Shown: positions 33,723-42,204 of the stretch, in pieces
Numbering within the stretch: position 1 is the stretch's first letter
Layout of the letters: every line of letters begins with the position of its first letter
Assembly: GCA_964555235.1 (NCBI GenBank)
Contig: CAZKRU010000010.1
Coordinates: 1-64,000 of the forward strand
Source of the DNA: CAZKRU01 sp964555235
GTDB taxonomy: Bacteria; Verrucomicrobiota; Verrucomicrobiia; Methylacidiphilales; CAMAQI01
Reading direction: 5' to 3'
DNA length: 64,000 nt
Position numbers and translations under genes: made by a program
The notes under the pieces: model-generated
What the model was told of the DNA's origin: nothing
The model's database searches: none
The model's input: the letters and a program-made list of their open reading frames with translations, nothing else

Positions 33723-34909
33723 GACGGAGTTTCGTGAAGTGAGGGCGCTGTAATTTCAGATTCAGAGAGATAACAGCCAGGATCTGATTCCCAAGGATCG
33801 CCGTAGCGCTGCCATGCGCGAACCCGGAACCCACCGCCACAGATTTTAAGAAAAGCACATTGGCTGCAGCGACCTTTAATTTTTGAAGTGCGGTTACGTA
33901 GTCCTGTTAATAAAGGATCATCCTGACGCTCCCAAATTTCGCTAAAAGGTTTTTCGCGAACGGAACCCAGATCGTAGGTTTGCCAAAATTGATCAGGGTG
34001 CACGTGCCCTTGACTATCAATGTTCGCAATTCCTCGGCCTGATCCGTGAGCCCCGCCGCCATTCCACGCAAGTAATTGATAGGCCGTGGCGGCATGCTGC
34101 GAATTTTGCTCCCGTAGTTTCATCCAAAGGTAAGGTCCGTCGGCGGGCTGATCGACCGTAAGCACTTCACGAGTCATTCCACGCTGATGCCATTCTTCTA
34201 CACGTCTCATGATTCGATCGAGAGCGCTTCGCGTTTGATTGGGCTTCAAGAGGGAGAGATCCGCGCCTCGCCCACTATAGACAAGATGATAAAAACAGAC
34301 GCGCTGAATTTCTTCGTTTTCAATAAAATCAAGAATTTGGTCGAGATGTTGAACGGTATGCGTCGTCAGTGTGAGTCTTAGTCCGGATTTTTGATCCGCC
34401 TTACGACATGCGCGAAAAGCGTTCATGACCTTTTCAAAGGTTCCTGGCATTCCTCGAAATTGATCGTGAGCCTCTCCAATGCCATCGAGGGATATTCCAA
34501 TGTAGGCAAATCCGAGTTCCTTTAGTCGCTTAGCGAAAGGGAGGTCAATGCGAGTGCCATTGGTTGAAAGAGTGAGGCGTAATCCGCGCCATACGGCGTA
34601 TTCTGCGATCTCCCAGAAATGAGGGTGAAGGGTTGGCTCTCCGCCAGAAAGAAGAAGGCGCTGTACTCCATACTGTGCAAGATCATCGATGACGGTCTTA
34701 AATTCGTGCAGTTGGAGCTCGTTTGGATAATGAGCTGCGGCTGAGCTGGAATAGCAATGGACACAACGCAAATTGCAAGTGCGTGTAATATTCCAAACCA
34801 CTACGGGTTTACGAGAGCCGGCATCTAAAGCGGCGTGGGCGCCTTGTCCGTAGCGCAGGCCATCGGCCGGCTGCTCGACATTACAAAGAAGACGGGTGAG
34901 ATTAATCAT
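33719..34909 (-). CDS. ahbC: AhbC/NirJ-like radical SAM protein
   Basis: A 396-residue radical SAM/SPASM-like enzyme. The N-terminus MINLTRLLCNVEQPADGLRYG is diagnostic of the AhbC/NirJ group, the SAM cluster is C-x3-C-x2-C in RTCNLRCVHC, and the C-terminal cluster lies in GRCSQCAFLKICGGGFR. AhbC removes acetate side chains from didecarboxysiroheme in the siroheme-dependent heme route; NirJ does the parallel step for heme d1. Either would serve the cytochrome- and NO-handling genes here. ATG 34909 is chosen; the frame stays open 114 bases further. It overlaps the upstream radical SAM gene by 4 bases. Confidence 0.85.
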   Translation of the reverse strand: MINLTRLLCNVEQPADGLRYGQGAHAALDAGSRKPVVVWNITRTCNLRCVHCYSSSAAAHYPNELQLHEFKTVIDDLAQYGVQRLLLSGGEPTLHPHFWEIAEYAVWRGLRLTLSTNGTRIDLPFAKRLKELGFAYIGISLDGIGEAHDQFRGMPGTFEKVMNAFRACRKADQKSGLRLTLTTHTVQHLDQILDFIENEEIQRVCFYHLVYSGRGADLSLLKPNQTRSALDRIMRRVEEWHQRGMTREVLTVDQPADGPYLWMKLREQNSQHAATAYQLLAWNGGGAHGSGRGIANIDSQGHVHPDQFWQTYDLGSVREKPFSEIWERQDDPLLTGLRNRTSKIKGRCSQCAFLKICGGGFRVRAWQRYGDPWESDPGCYLSESEITAPSLHETPS

Positions 34910-36033
34910 GAGGAAAGACCTTGTAGGGATTGAGATGTTTGGAGAGGTTGGTAAAGGCAAAGAGGCTCTTCCGCGAGGAGATCGCCTGTCGTCGCAAAGG
35001 CTCTGGCTCGGGATCCACCGCAAAGCTTTCGAAATTCACAATACCCGCATTTTCCCTTTAATGCGTCCGCGTTTCGTAACTGCTGAAAAGCGGGGTGCTT
35101 TTGATAGACATTGAGGAGTTTTTCTTGCCTTACATTTCCGGCAATTAGGGGGAGAAACCCACTGGGACAGATTTCGCCAATATGTGAAATGAAAACAAAC
35201 CCCTTTCCATCGTTGACTCCCAAGGGGGACGGCTTTTTTGGTCCTCCGTGAGTCATCCACTCTTGAAGCGCCACTCGACGATAATGTTGGCCCTCGGTGG
35301 TTTTGATATCAAAGGGGACCTCTTGAGAGAGATGATAAAGACGAACAAAAAGGTCCTCAAGCTCTTCCGGAGTGAGAAGTTCGGAGCGGGTGGCGCGGCC
35401 GGTCGGAACAAGAAGGAAAACGCTCCAGAGTTCAGGGGAGATCGTTTTGACAAGCGAAGCCAGATCTGAGAATTCTTGAAAATTACTTTTGCAAAAAGTG
35501 GTGTTAATTTGAATTTCAAGTCCGGCTTCACGGGCGCGCTGGATAGCAGAGATCGTATTCTCCCAAGTCCCTGCAATCCCGCGAAATCGATCGTGCGTTG
35601 CGGCAGTTGCTCCATCGAGGCTAATGGCGACGCGACTTAACCCCGCGTTGACGAGTTGTGAGAGATCGGTTTGCAGGAATAAAGGAGTTGCGCTTGGACT
35701 CATGGAGACACGGAGCCCTTTCTTCGTGGCGTAAGCGATCAGAGAGCAAAGATCTGGGCGATTCATCGGATCTCCGCCCGTTAGAACAAAGGCTCTTGGT
35801 TGAATGGCGGCAATTTGGTCGATAAGGTTAAAGCCTTCTTCCATGGTGAGTTCTCGAGGATCTCGCCGATGCTGGGCCTCAGCACGACAATGCTGACATG
35901 CCAGCGCACAGCTACGAGTCAACTCCCAGATCACAATGATTGGAGCTTGATTCCAAGGGGGGGGATTTTGCGGCTTTTTCTCCGACCCCCGAGGGGTCGG
36001 AGAAAAAGAATTGATCAAACTAGTGGTTTCCAC
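34906..36033 (-). CDS. AhbD-like radical SAM/SPASM protein
   Basis: A 375-residue protein with C-x3-C-x2-C in TRSCALACQHCRAEAQ and a SPASM-type end GKCGYCEFRKLCGGSRARA...LC. This matches the AhbD / TIGR04053-like group that converts iron-coproporphyrin to heme by decarboxylation. It is paired with the AhbC-like gene by ATGA overlap, so a siroheme-dependent heme pathway is the simplest reading. Decarboxylation activity is inferred from family and partner. It overlaps the DUF2249 gene by 14 bases. Confidence 0.8.
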   Translation of the reverse strand: METTSLINSFSPTPRGSEKKPQNPPPWNQAPIIVIWELTRSCALACQHCRAEAQHRRDPRELTMEEGFNLIDQIAAIQPRAFVLTGGDPMNRPDLCSLIAYATKKGLRVSMSPSATPLFLQTDLSQLVNAGLSRVAISLDGATAATHDRFRGIAGTWENTISAIQRAREAGLEIQINTTFCKSNFQEFSDLASLVKTISPELWSVFLLVPTGRATRSELLTPEELEDLFVRLYHLSQEVPFDIKTTEGQHYRRVALQEWMTHGGPKKPSPLGVNDGKGFVFISHIGEICPSGFLPLIAGNVRQEKLLNVYQKHPAFQQLRNADALKGKCGYCEFRKLCGGSRARAFATTGDLLAEEPLCLYQPLQTSQSLQGLSS

Positions 36034-36319
36034 AGGTTTTAAAACTATTAACGGTTTTGTCAGCCGGTTGCCGAAGCTTTTGAATTTTTACCTGAAACGT
36101 CTCCGGTCCTTGTTCAAGGTGGATCCAACTAAAATCGCCAGGAAATTCAGCCTCGAATTGGTAGCGCAGCGGAACCGGGTCATGATCGTTTTTAAGGATG
36201 AAATAGTCGTTTACAGGGAGCGCCACCCATCGCTCAAGGATTTGGCGATGTTTGACATTGCAAGGAATGTTCCGAACATCAAAAACTTTCGGGTCATCAT
36301 TTAAGATCACATGACTCAT
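36020..36319 (-). CDS. DUF2249 protein
   Basis: A 99-residue protein with VFDVRNIPCNVKHRQILERW and LKNDHDPVPLRYQFEAEF, the two blocks of DUF2249, a small SirA/TusA-like fold. The biochemical role is not established; such genes often sit with NO-detoxifying and denitrification genes. It is the first gene of the heme/flavoprotein operon, with a GGAG ribosome site 8 bases before the ATG and an Fnr-type box at 36383-36396. The window carries four DUF2249 domains in three genes. Confidence 0.85.
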   Translation of the reverse strand: MSHVILNDDPKVFDVRNIPCNVKHRQILERWVALPVNDYFILKNDHDPVPLRYQFEAEFPGDFSWIHLEQGPETFQVKIQKLRQPADKTVNSFKTCGNH

Positions 36320-36382
36320 AGTAAAATCTCCAAGTGTGTTTGTTTCATGGAAAAGTTATGCCAGATCGTGGAACGTGGTGCT

Positions 36383-36396
36383 TTGATGAAGATCAA
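36383..36396. promoter_or_regulatory. Fnr/Dnr-type box upstream of the DUF2249-heme operon
   Basis: TTGAT-GAAG-ATCAA is a perfect consensus. Its centre is 70.5 bases from the start at 36319. A class II promoter here would begin near 36348 and leave a 29-base leader that contains the GGAG site. Confidence 0.8.
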
Positions 36397-36427
36397 GGAT
36401 TTAAAATATCTGCGAACCTGAAGGAAA

Positions 36428-36441
36428 TTGACTTACATCAA
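36428..36441. promoter_or_regulatory. Fnr/Dnr-type box upstream of nrdD
   Basis: TTGAC-TTAC-ATCAA is found 100.5 bases (centre) before the nrdD ATG. It would give a start near 36476 and a 59-base leader. Anaerobic induction of nrdD by Fnr-type proteins is common. Confidence 0.75.
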
Positions 36442-36460
36442 GGAAATCAAAGCAATCTAT

Positions 36461-36489
36461 GTCAACTTGTTGACGACACCATATATAGC
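36461..36489. promoter_or_regulatory. GTCAAC dyad and NrdR-like box before nrdD
   Basis: GTCAAC-TT-GTTGAC (36461-36474) is a perfect dyad. The next 14 bases (36476-36489, ACACCATATATAGC) match the NrdR box ACACWATATNTWGT at 12 of 14 positions. Either could bind a repressor over the predicted promoter. NrdR usually needs two boxes; only one is seen. Confidence 0.45.
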
Positions 36490-36534
36490 GAGTAGAGGTA
36501 AAAACAACACAACAGATTGATATAAAAGAAATCT

Positions 36535-38556
36535 ATGCCACAGAAAACAATAGAAAGTCCAAGTGAAATTTTGAAGAGAGATGGTCAAGTCGCTGCATTT
36601 GACTCAGGAAAAATTACTTCTGCTTTAACGCGGGCAGGAATCGCCAGTGGCGAATTTGACGCTGGGGCGGCTCGATGGATCACGGATCGGGTGGTAAGTC
36701 TCCTGAAAGAGGAGGGAGTTGAACGGCTGGGGATCGAAAAAATTCAAGACGCAGTTGAGTCGACGCTCTTTCACTCGGGATACCCGAAGACCTTGCGTGC
36801 TTATATTGTTTATCGAGAGCAGCATCGAAAGCTTCGCAATGACCGTAAGACGCTTGTGGATGTCGAGTCCTCGATTAATGAATATCTAGAACAATTAGAT
36901 TGGCGTGTGAATGCCAATGCAAATCAGGGGTACTCGCTTGGGGGGTTGATCTTGAATGTTTCCGGGAAAATGGTGGCGAATTACTGGTTAAGTCATGTTT
37001 ATCCCCCCGAAGTCGGCGAAGCGCATCGGGCGGCTGATGTGCATGTTCATGATTTAGATATGCTTTCAGGCTATTGTGCAGGATGGTCACTGAGAGTCCT
37101 TTTAGAGGAAGGACTGAATGGAATTCCGGGGAGAATTGACTCGGCACCACCGAAACATCTCTCTAGTGCGATCGCACAAATCGTTAATTTTCTAGGAACC
37201 CTTCAGAATGAATGGGCCGGAGCGCAGGCATTCAGCTCTTTCGATACCTATTTGGCACCGTATCTCAGAAAAGATCGACTCGACTATGGACAAGTCAAGC
37301 AGTGCATGCAGGAGCTGATCTATAGTCTGAATGTTCCGTCGCGTTGGGGGACTCAAACTCCTTTCACCAATTTGACCTTTGATTGGATTTGTCCAGAAGA
37401 TCTGCGGGCGAGTTTTCCAAAGATTGGGGGAGAATTCATGGATTTTACCTATGGCGAACTTCAAGAGGAAATGGATATGCTCAATCGAGCCTATATTGAA
37501 GTGATGATGCAGGGAGATGCCAAGGGCCGTGTTTTTACTTTTCCGATCCCGACTTATAATATTACTAGCGACTTTGATTGGCATAGTCCTAATGCGGAAA
37601 GGCTGTTTGAAATGACCGCGAAATACGGACTTCCCTATTTTCAAAACTTTATTAACTCCGAATTAAAACCGAATATGATTCGATCCATGTGCTGTCGCTT
37701 ACAATTAGATCTGCGAGAGCTTCTCAAACGAGGAAACGGACTCTTTGGCTCAGCGGAGCAAACCGGTTCTCTGGGAGTGGTTACCGTGAATTGTGCGCGC
37801 CTTGGCTATCAATATCAAGATGACGAGGAAGGTCTGTTGCGACGGATGGATGAACTGCTCGAGCTTGGAAAAGTGAGTTTGGAAATTAAGAGAAAGGTCA
37901 TACAGCGGCAAATGGATAACGGCCTCTTTCCTTATACGAAGCGTTATCTGGGAACATTGCGTAACCACTTTTCAACACTTGGAGTGAACGGCATTAATGA
38001 AATGATTCGGAATTTTACAAAGGATCATGACGATATTACGACTCCTTGGGGACATGCCTTTGCGGTTCGGTTATTGAATCATGTTCGAAGTCGAATGCTT
38101 CAGTTTCAGGAGGAAACGGGGAACATGTATAATCTAGAAGCGACTCCGGCTGAAGGAACGACCTATCGCTTTGCGAAAGAGGATCGGAAGCGATTTCCAG
38201 ATATTCTCCAAGCAGGAACCTCTGACATGCCCTATTACACAAATTCATCGCAACTGCCTGTCGGCTTTACGGATGATCCGTTCGAGGCACTCGAACGGCA
38301 GGATGAATTACAACGAAAGTATACAGGGGGGACTGTTTTACACTTATACATGACGGAGCCAGTCTCCAGCCCAGATGCCTGTCGGAAGTTGATAAAGAGA
38401 GCGCTTTCACGCTTTACTTTGCCGTATATCACGGTGACTCCAACGTTTTCAATTTGTCCCAAGCACGGATATCTCGGAGGAAAGCATGCATTCTGTCCGA
38501 AATGCGATGAGGAGCTCCTCAAGCGAAAGGAAAAAGAATCACACTTGATCTCGTAG
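36535..38556 (+). CDS. nrdD: Anaerobic ribonucleoside-triphosphate reductase, catalytic part lacking the glycyl-radical domain
   Basis: A 673-residue class III reductase. It has an ATP-cone (KRDGQVAAFDSGKITSALTRAG, about 14-95), a catalytic barrel with MIRSMCCRLQLD and FGSAEQTGSLGVVTVN, and a C-terminal metal site C641-x2-H644...C654-x2-C657. The protein stops soon after that site with no R-x-x-G-Y glycyl-radical motif. That motif is on the separate 64-residue gene 44 bases downstream, in a different frame. Together they would reduce NTPs to dNTPs without oxygen. Confidence 0.93.
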   Translation: MPQKTIESPSEILKRDGQVAAFDSGKITSALTRAGIASGEFDAGAARWITDRVVSLLKEEGVERLGIEKIQDAVESTLFHSGYPKTLRAYIVYREQHRKLRNDRKTLVDVESSINEYLEQLDWRVNANANQGYSLGGLILNVSGKMVANYWLSHVYPPEVGEAHRAADVHVHDLDMLSGYCAGWSLRVLLEEGLNGIPGRIDSAPPKHLSSAIAQIVNFLGTLQNEWAGAQAFSSFDTYLAPYLRKDRLDYGQVKQCMQELIYSLNVPSRWGTQTPFTNLTFDWICPEDLRASFPKIGGEFMDFTYGELQEEMDMLNRAYIEVMMQGDAKGRVFTFPIPTYNITSDFDWHSPNAERLFEMTAKYGLPYFQNFINSELKPNMIRSMCCRLQLDLRELLKRGNGLFGSAEQTGSLGVVTVNCARLGYQYQDDEEGLLRRMDELLELGKVSLEIKRKVIQRQMDNGLFPYTKRYLGTLRNHFSTLGVNGINEMIRNFTKDHDDITTPWGHAFAVRLLNHVRSRMLQFQEETGNMYNLEATPAEGTTYRFAKEDRKRFPDILQAGTSDMPYYTNSSQLPVGFTDDPFEALERQDELQRKYTGGTVLHLYMTEPVSSPDACRKLIKRALSRFTLPYITVTPTFSICPKHGYLGGKHAFCPKCDEELLKRKEKESHLIS

Positions 38557-38599
38557 TCGCTCAACCACCACTTTAAACAACCCATAATGGAGTAATTGA

Positions 38600-38794
38600 A
38601 TGCAAACTATTCAAATAGAAACGGATCGATTAAACACGTGTATTACCTTGTCAGACGAGGAGCGTCAACCCTGCGAGATTTGGACCCGAGTGATGGGATA
38701 TCATCGCCCGATGACTTCCTTTAATATTGGAAAAAAAGGGGAATTTTTCGAGCGCAAGTATTTTACTGAAAGACGCGCATTGCTCCAAGATTGA
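38600..38794 (+). CDS. Separate glycyl-radical domain of NrdD
   Basis: A 64-residue protein: CEIWTRVMGYHRPMTSFN followed by IGKKGEF and ERKYF. This is the C-terminal glycyl-radical segment normally fused to NrdD, with Gly 33 in RVMGY the radical site. It has its own ATG and a GGAG site 8 bases upstream, so it is a real gene, not a frameshift. NrdG (38811) would activate it. It may act as a detachable radical subunit, or as a spare part like GrcA for pyruvate formate-lyase. Confidence 0.88.
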   Translation: MQTIQIETDRLNTCITLSDEERQPCEIWTRVMGYHRPMTSFNIGKKGEFFERKYFTERRALLQD

Positions 38795-38810
38795 ATTATA
38801 GGCAATAACA

Positions 38811-39500
38811 TTGCGAATCGGTGGAATAGTTCCGTTCTCTGCAACGGATTACCCGGGAAAACTATCAGTCGTACTTTTTTCCCAAGGGTGTCCTTGGCGA
38901 TGTCTCTATTGTCACAATCCTCATTTACAGCCAGTGGGGGCGTCGCCAGTTTCGTGGTTGGAGGTTATGTCCTTACTCCGACGACGCATTGGATTAGTGG
39001 ATGCCGTTGTTTTTAGCGGGGGAGAGCCGACTCATGACCTTTCATTGCTTGAAGCAATGGATCAAGTCAAAGCGCTCGGATTTTTCATTGGATTACACAC
39101 CGCGGGAATCCACCCGAATCGCTTAAAGAAAATTCTCTCTCGAGTCGATTGGGTAGGGCTTGATATTAAAATGCCGTTTTTAAATTATCCGCAAGTCACG
39201 ACCTTTTCAAATAGTGGATCCTTGGCACGTGAGAGTGCGGAGATCGTACTTTCGAGCGAGGTAGCTTATGAGTTTCGGACGACAATCCACCCCCATCTGA
39301 TGGAAGAAGAGGCAATTTTTAATTTAGCCGAAGAACTCAGTCTGATGGGGGTTCGAAATTACGCGCTGCAGGTATTTCATTCTGGTGGATGCCAAGAGCA
39401 GTCGCTTTGTAAGTCCAATCTTATTGGATTTCCAAGTGCAGCGTTGGTGAAACGAGTGGGAACACTATTTCCTTCGTTTGTACTGAGGCGTGAGGAATGA
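38811..39500 (+). CDS. nrdG: Anaerobic ribonucleotide reductase activating protein
   Basis: A 229-residue radical SAM activase with IGGIVPFSATDYPGKLSVVL, the cluster C-x3-C-x2-C in SQGCPWRCLYCHNPHL, and FSGGEPT. It generates the glycyl radical on NrdD, here on the separate 64-residue protein. The start is TTG 38811, 16 bases after the glycyl-radical gene, with a weak TAGG site. A terminator follows. Confidence 0.92.
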   Translation: MRIGGIVPFSATDYPGKLSVVLFSQGCPWRCLYCHNPHLQPVGASPVSWLEVMSLLRRRIGLVDAVVFSGGEPTHDLSLLEAMDQVKALGFFIGLHTAGIHPNRLKKILSRVDWVGLDIKMPFLNYPQVTTFSNSGSLARESAEIVLSSEVAYEFRTTIHPHLMEEEAIFNLAEELSLMGVRNYALQVFHSGGCQEQSLCKSNLIGFPSAALVKRVGTLFPSFVLRREE

Positions 39501-39528
39501 AGCACCGCGCTTTCGAAGATGAAAGAGC

Positions 39529-39547
39529 CTCCTTCGAGGGTTTTTTT
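39529..39547 (+). terminator. Rho-independent terminator after nrdG
   Basis: CCTC-CTTC-GAGG hairpin followed by a run of seven T, 28 bases after the nrdG stop. Confidence 0.75.
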
Positions 39548-39584
39548 ATCCTGACAACGCTCCGTCTCTTGCCATGATTCGTCC

Positions 39585-40598
39585 GTGTCTTTGGCTTCCT
39601 CCATTACTTCGCTTCCGGCTCAATCGGCAACCCCTGCCGTGCGAACGGTCGACTATCTTCGTATTTCGGTAACGGATCGATGTAACGAGCGGTGCCTTTA
39701 TTGTATGCCGGAGTCCTATTTCGCCTGGACCCCTCGTGAGGAAATTCTGACGGATGACGAAATTCTAACGGTCGTCCGTGCCTCGATTCAGGAGGGATTC
39801 AAGAATTTTCGAATCACCGGCGGCGAGCCGCTACTTCGTCCGGGAATCGCCGACCTGACGCGTCGGATTTGTCAGACCCCCGGAGTCGCCACGGTCTCCA
39901 TGACCACCAACGGAACGCGACTTCCCGAGCTCGCTGCGCCGCTCTTTGAAGCCGGACTTCGGAAACTCAATATCAGTCTGGACGCTCTCGATCCCGAGCG
40001 TTACCGCCAGATCACTCATGGGGATCTGACTCCGGTGATTCAGGGAATTCTCCAAACCAAAGCGATCGGATTTCCGTCGATCAAATTGAATACCGTTCTC
40101 ATGCGCGGAAAGAACGATGACCAAATCTGGTCCCTCTTGGAATTTGCCGCCCAACAGGATGTCGTTCTCCGGTTTATTGAGTTAATGCCTGTAAGTCTCA
40201 CGGAAATGTTGGACGAATCGAATTTTCTTCCCGTGGCCGAAGTTCAAAAAATGATCGAGTCACACGACACCTTGGAACCCTTCTCCTTCAAGCTCGGATT
40301 CGGACCGGCTCGCTATTTTCGACTCAAAAAACTCGGCGTGACCGTCGGATTTATTGGGGCGCTGACGAATCTTCATTTTTGTGACAACTGCAATAAAATG
40401 CGAATGACCGCCGATGGGAAAATCCGTCCCTGCCTCGGAAATCATCTGGAATTCGATCTCAAACCACTCCTCCGTCCTCAACCGGATGAAATGGCCATCG
40501 CCCAACGCTTTGCGGAAGCGCTGAGAGACAAGCCCGCCGAACATTTATTTCGAAACAACTATCAACCACAACGCGTTATGACGGCGATTGGAGGATGA
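39585..40598 (+). CDS. moaA: GTP 3',8-cyclase
   Basis: A 337-residue radical SAM enzyme for the first step of molybdopterin synthesis. The first cluster is in TDRCNERCLYCMPE, RITGGEPLLR binds SAM, the second cluster is FCDNCNKMRMTADGKIRPCL, and the protein ends in the required GG. It supplies cofactor for the two molybdoenzymes in this window. The start is GTG 39585. Its coding strand is visibly richer in C than in G, unlike the flanking plus-strand genes. Confidence 0.96.
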   Translation: MSLASSITSLPAQSATPAVRTVDYLRISVTDRCNERCLYCMPESYFAWTPREEILTDDEILTVVRASIQEGFKNFRITGGEPLLRPGIADLTRRICQTPGVATVSMTTNGTRLPELAAPLFEAGLRKLNISLDALDPERYRQITHGDLTPVIQGILQTKAIGFPSIKLNTVLMRGKNDDQIWSLLEFAAQQDVVLRFIELMPVSLTEMLDESNFLPVAEVQKMIESHDTLEPFSFKLGFGPARYFRLKKLGVTVGFIGALTNLHFCDNCNKMRMTADGKIRPCLGNHLEFDLKPLLRPQPDEMAIAQRFAEALRDKPAEHLFRNNYQPQRVMTAIGG

Positions 40599-40602
40599 TC
40601 GG

Positions 40603-40833
40603 ATGACCCTTCTCGCCTTTTCCCAAGCTCGAACGATTCTCGGTTTTTCCGAAATCGAAACCGAAGCCGCTCCCCATGAAACCCCCGCACAAGTCCTCGC
40701 CCGTTTCATTCCGAATCCCGCTCCCTTGATGGCAATGGCCCGTGTGGCACTCGATCTCGAATACGTGGACTGGCATCAGCCGATTGGTTCCGCTCACGAA
40801 ATGGCCATTATTCCCCCGGTAAGTGGCGGGTAA
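40603..40833 (+). CDS. moaD: Molybdopterin synthase sulfur carrier subunit
   Basis: A 76-residue ubiquitin-fold protein starting MTLLAFSQARTILGF and ending PPVSGG; the C-terminal Gly-Gly receives the sulfur as a thiocarboxylate. It sits four bases after moaA behind a GGAGG ribosome site (ATG 40603). No moaE, moaC or mogA is in the window. Confidence 0.85.
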   Translation: MTLLAFSQARTILGFSEIETEAAPHETPAQVLARFIPNPAPLMAMARVALDLEYVDWHQPIGSAHEMAIIPPVSGG

Positions 40834-40972
40834 CACACCGATAAGGATCGAAAAAACAGGCCATAGGTCATCCCTCCCAAAAAGCCACGGCGGATTCGTC
40901 GAACCCGCCCGCCCAAAATCAAACGAGCGAAAATCTTGTCTTAGCTCTCCTGCCTGTTAAACAGAGTTCGGC

Positions 40973-42082
40973 ATGATTGCCTCTACGATCTTATCGCGTG
41001 CAGTAGAGAAGGTTGAAGCCGGAGAGCGGATTTCCGTTGAGGAAGCCAAGGCGCTCTACGCGCTTCCGCTTCCGGAACTCGGTGCGCTCGCGGATTCCCG
41101 ACGACTTTCCCTCAAATCCGCTGCTTACGAAGGACATGGCAAGGAGATCGTCACGTATCTGATCGATCGCAATATCAATTACACGAACGTCTGCAATGTC
41201 TATTGCAAGTTTTGTGCATTTTACCGGACGGAAAAAGATGACGATCATTACGTTTTATCCCCCGAACAGATCAGTGTTAAAATTCGCGAACTCGAAGCCA
41301 TTGGAGGCCGTCAAATTCTTCTCCAAGGCGGACATCATCCGAAATTGACGATCGATTATTACCTGACAATGCTCCGGCACATCCGTCAAAATCACCCGAC
41401 GATCAATATTCACGGATTCTCCCCACCCGAGTTTAATCACTTTGCCGAAGTCTTTCATCTGCCGCTCGAAGAAGTCATTCGCCAGTTTCGCGAAGCGGGC
41501 CTCGGCTCCATTCCCGGCGGAGGGGGAGAAATTCTGGTTGATGCGATTCGCAACCGAATCTCCCCCCTTAAATGCAAGTCCGATCAATGGTTGGAAGTCA
41601 TGCGAATCGCCCACGGCATGGGAATCAAATCTTCCGCGACGATGATGTTCGGTCATGTCGAATCGATTGATGACCGCATTGAACACCTGCGCCGCCTTCG
41701 CGAGCTCCAAGATGAAACACACGGCTTTACCTCTTTCATCTGTTGGACCTTTCAACCGGAAAATACGGTTCTCAAAGCAGAGCCCGTCGGCTCACACGAA
41801 TATCTCCGCATGCAGGCATTGAGCCGGATCTTTTTAGATAATATCGACAATGTTCAATCCTCCTGGGTCACCCAAGGTCCGAAAATCGGCCAAATCGCCC
41901 TTCAATACGGCGCCAATGATTTCGGCAGTGTCATGATGGAAGAAAATGTCGTCTCTTCGGCTGGAACCGCCTTCCGCGTCACCGTCGAAGAAATGCAACG
42001 CCTCATCCGTAACGCCGGCTACATCCCCCGCCCTCGCGATAATTGGTATCATCTCGTTGAAGAGCCTGTACTGGCTGGATAA
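40973..42082 (+). CDS. mqnC: Cyclic dehypoxanthinyl futalosine synthase
   Basis: A 369-residue radical SAM enzyme with C-x3-C-x2-C in VCNVYCKFCAFYR, QGGHHPKLTI and GLGSIPGGGGEIL, the hallmarks of MqnC. It cyclises dehypoxanthine futalosine in the futalosine route to menaquinone. Its presence says the quinol pool feeding nitrate reductase is menaquinol. It lies 139 bases past moaD, with a small G/C dyad in the gap; it shares moaA's C-rich coding strand. Confidence 0.95.
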   Translation: MIASTILSRAVEKVEAGERISVEEAKALYALPLPELGALADSRRLSLKSAAYEGHGKEIVTYLIDRNINYTNVCNVYCKFCAFYRTEKDDDHYVLSPEQISVKIRELEAIGGRQILLQGGHHPKLTIDYYLTMLRHIRQNHPTINIHGFSPPEFNHFAEVFHLPLEEVIRQFREAGLGSIPGGGGEILVDAIRNRISPLKCKSDQWLEVMRIAHGMGIKSSATMMFGHVESIDDRIEHLRRLRELQDETHGFTSFICWTFQPENTVLKAEPVGSHEYLRMQALSRIFLDNIDNVQSSWVTQGPKIGQIALQYGANDFGSVMMEENVVSSAGTAFRVTVEEMQRLIRNAGYIPRPRDNWYHLVEEPVLAG

Positions 42083-42204
42083 ATAGCAGTCGTGGATATT
42101 TCTCACCCAAAATAAATTAAATCACCGCATGGCAATATGATCTGGCCATGTATCGCAAGCGCAATGAGATCGAGAGACTTTTTCGGAGAAATTTAGGAAG
42201 GCGT

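Noticed and set aside
36535..38794. Frameshift joining nrdD to the glycyl-radical domain
   Set aside because: The small gene has its own ATG and GGAG site, the NrdD end is complete past its metal site, and 44 bases of non-coding sequence lie between them.
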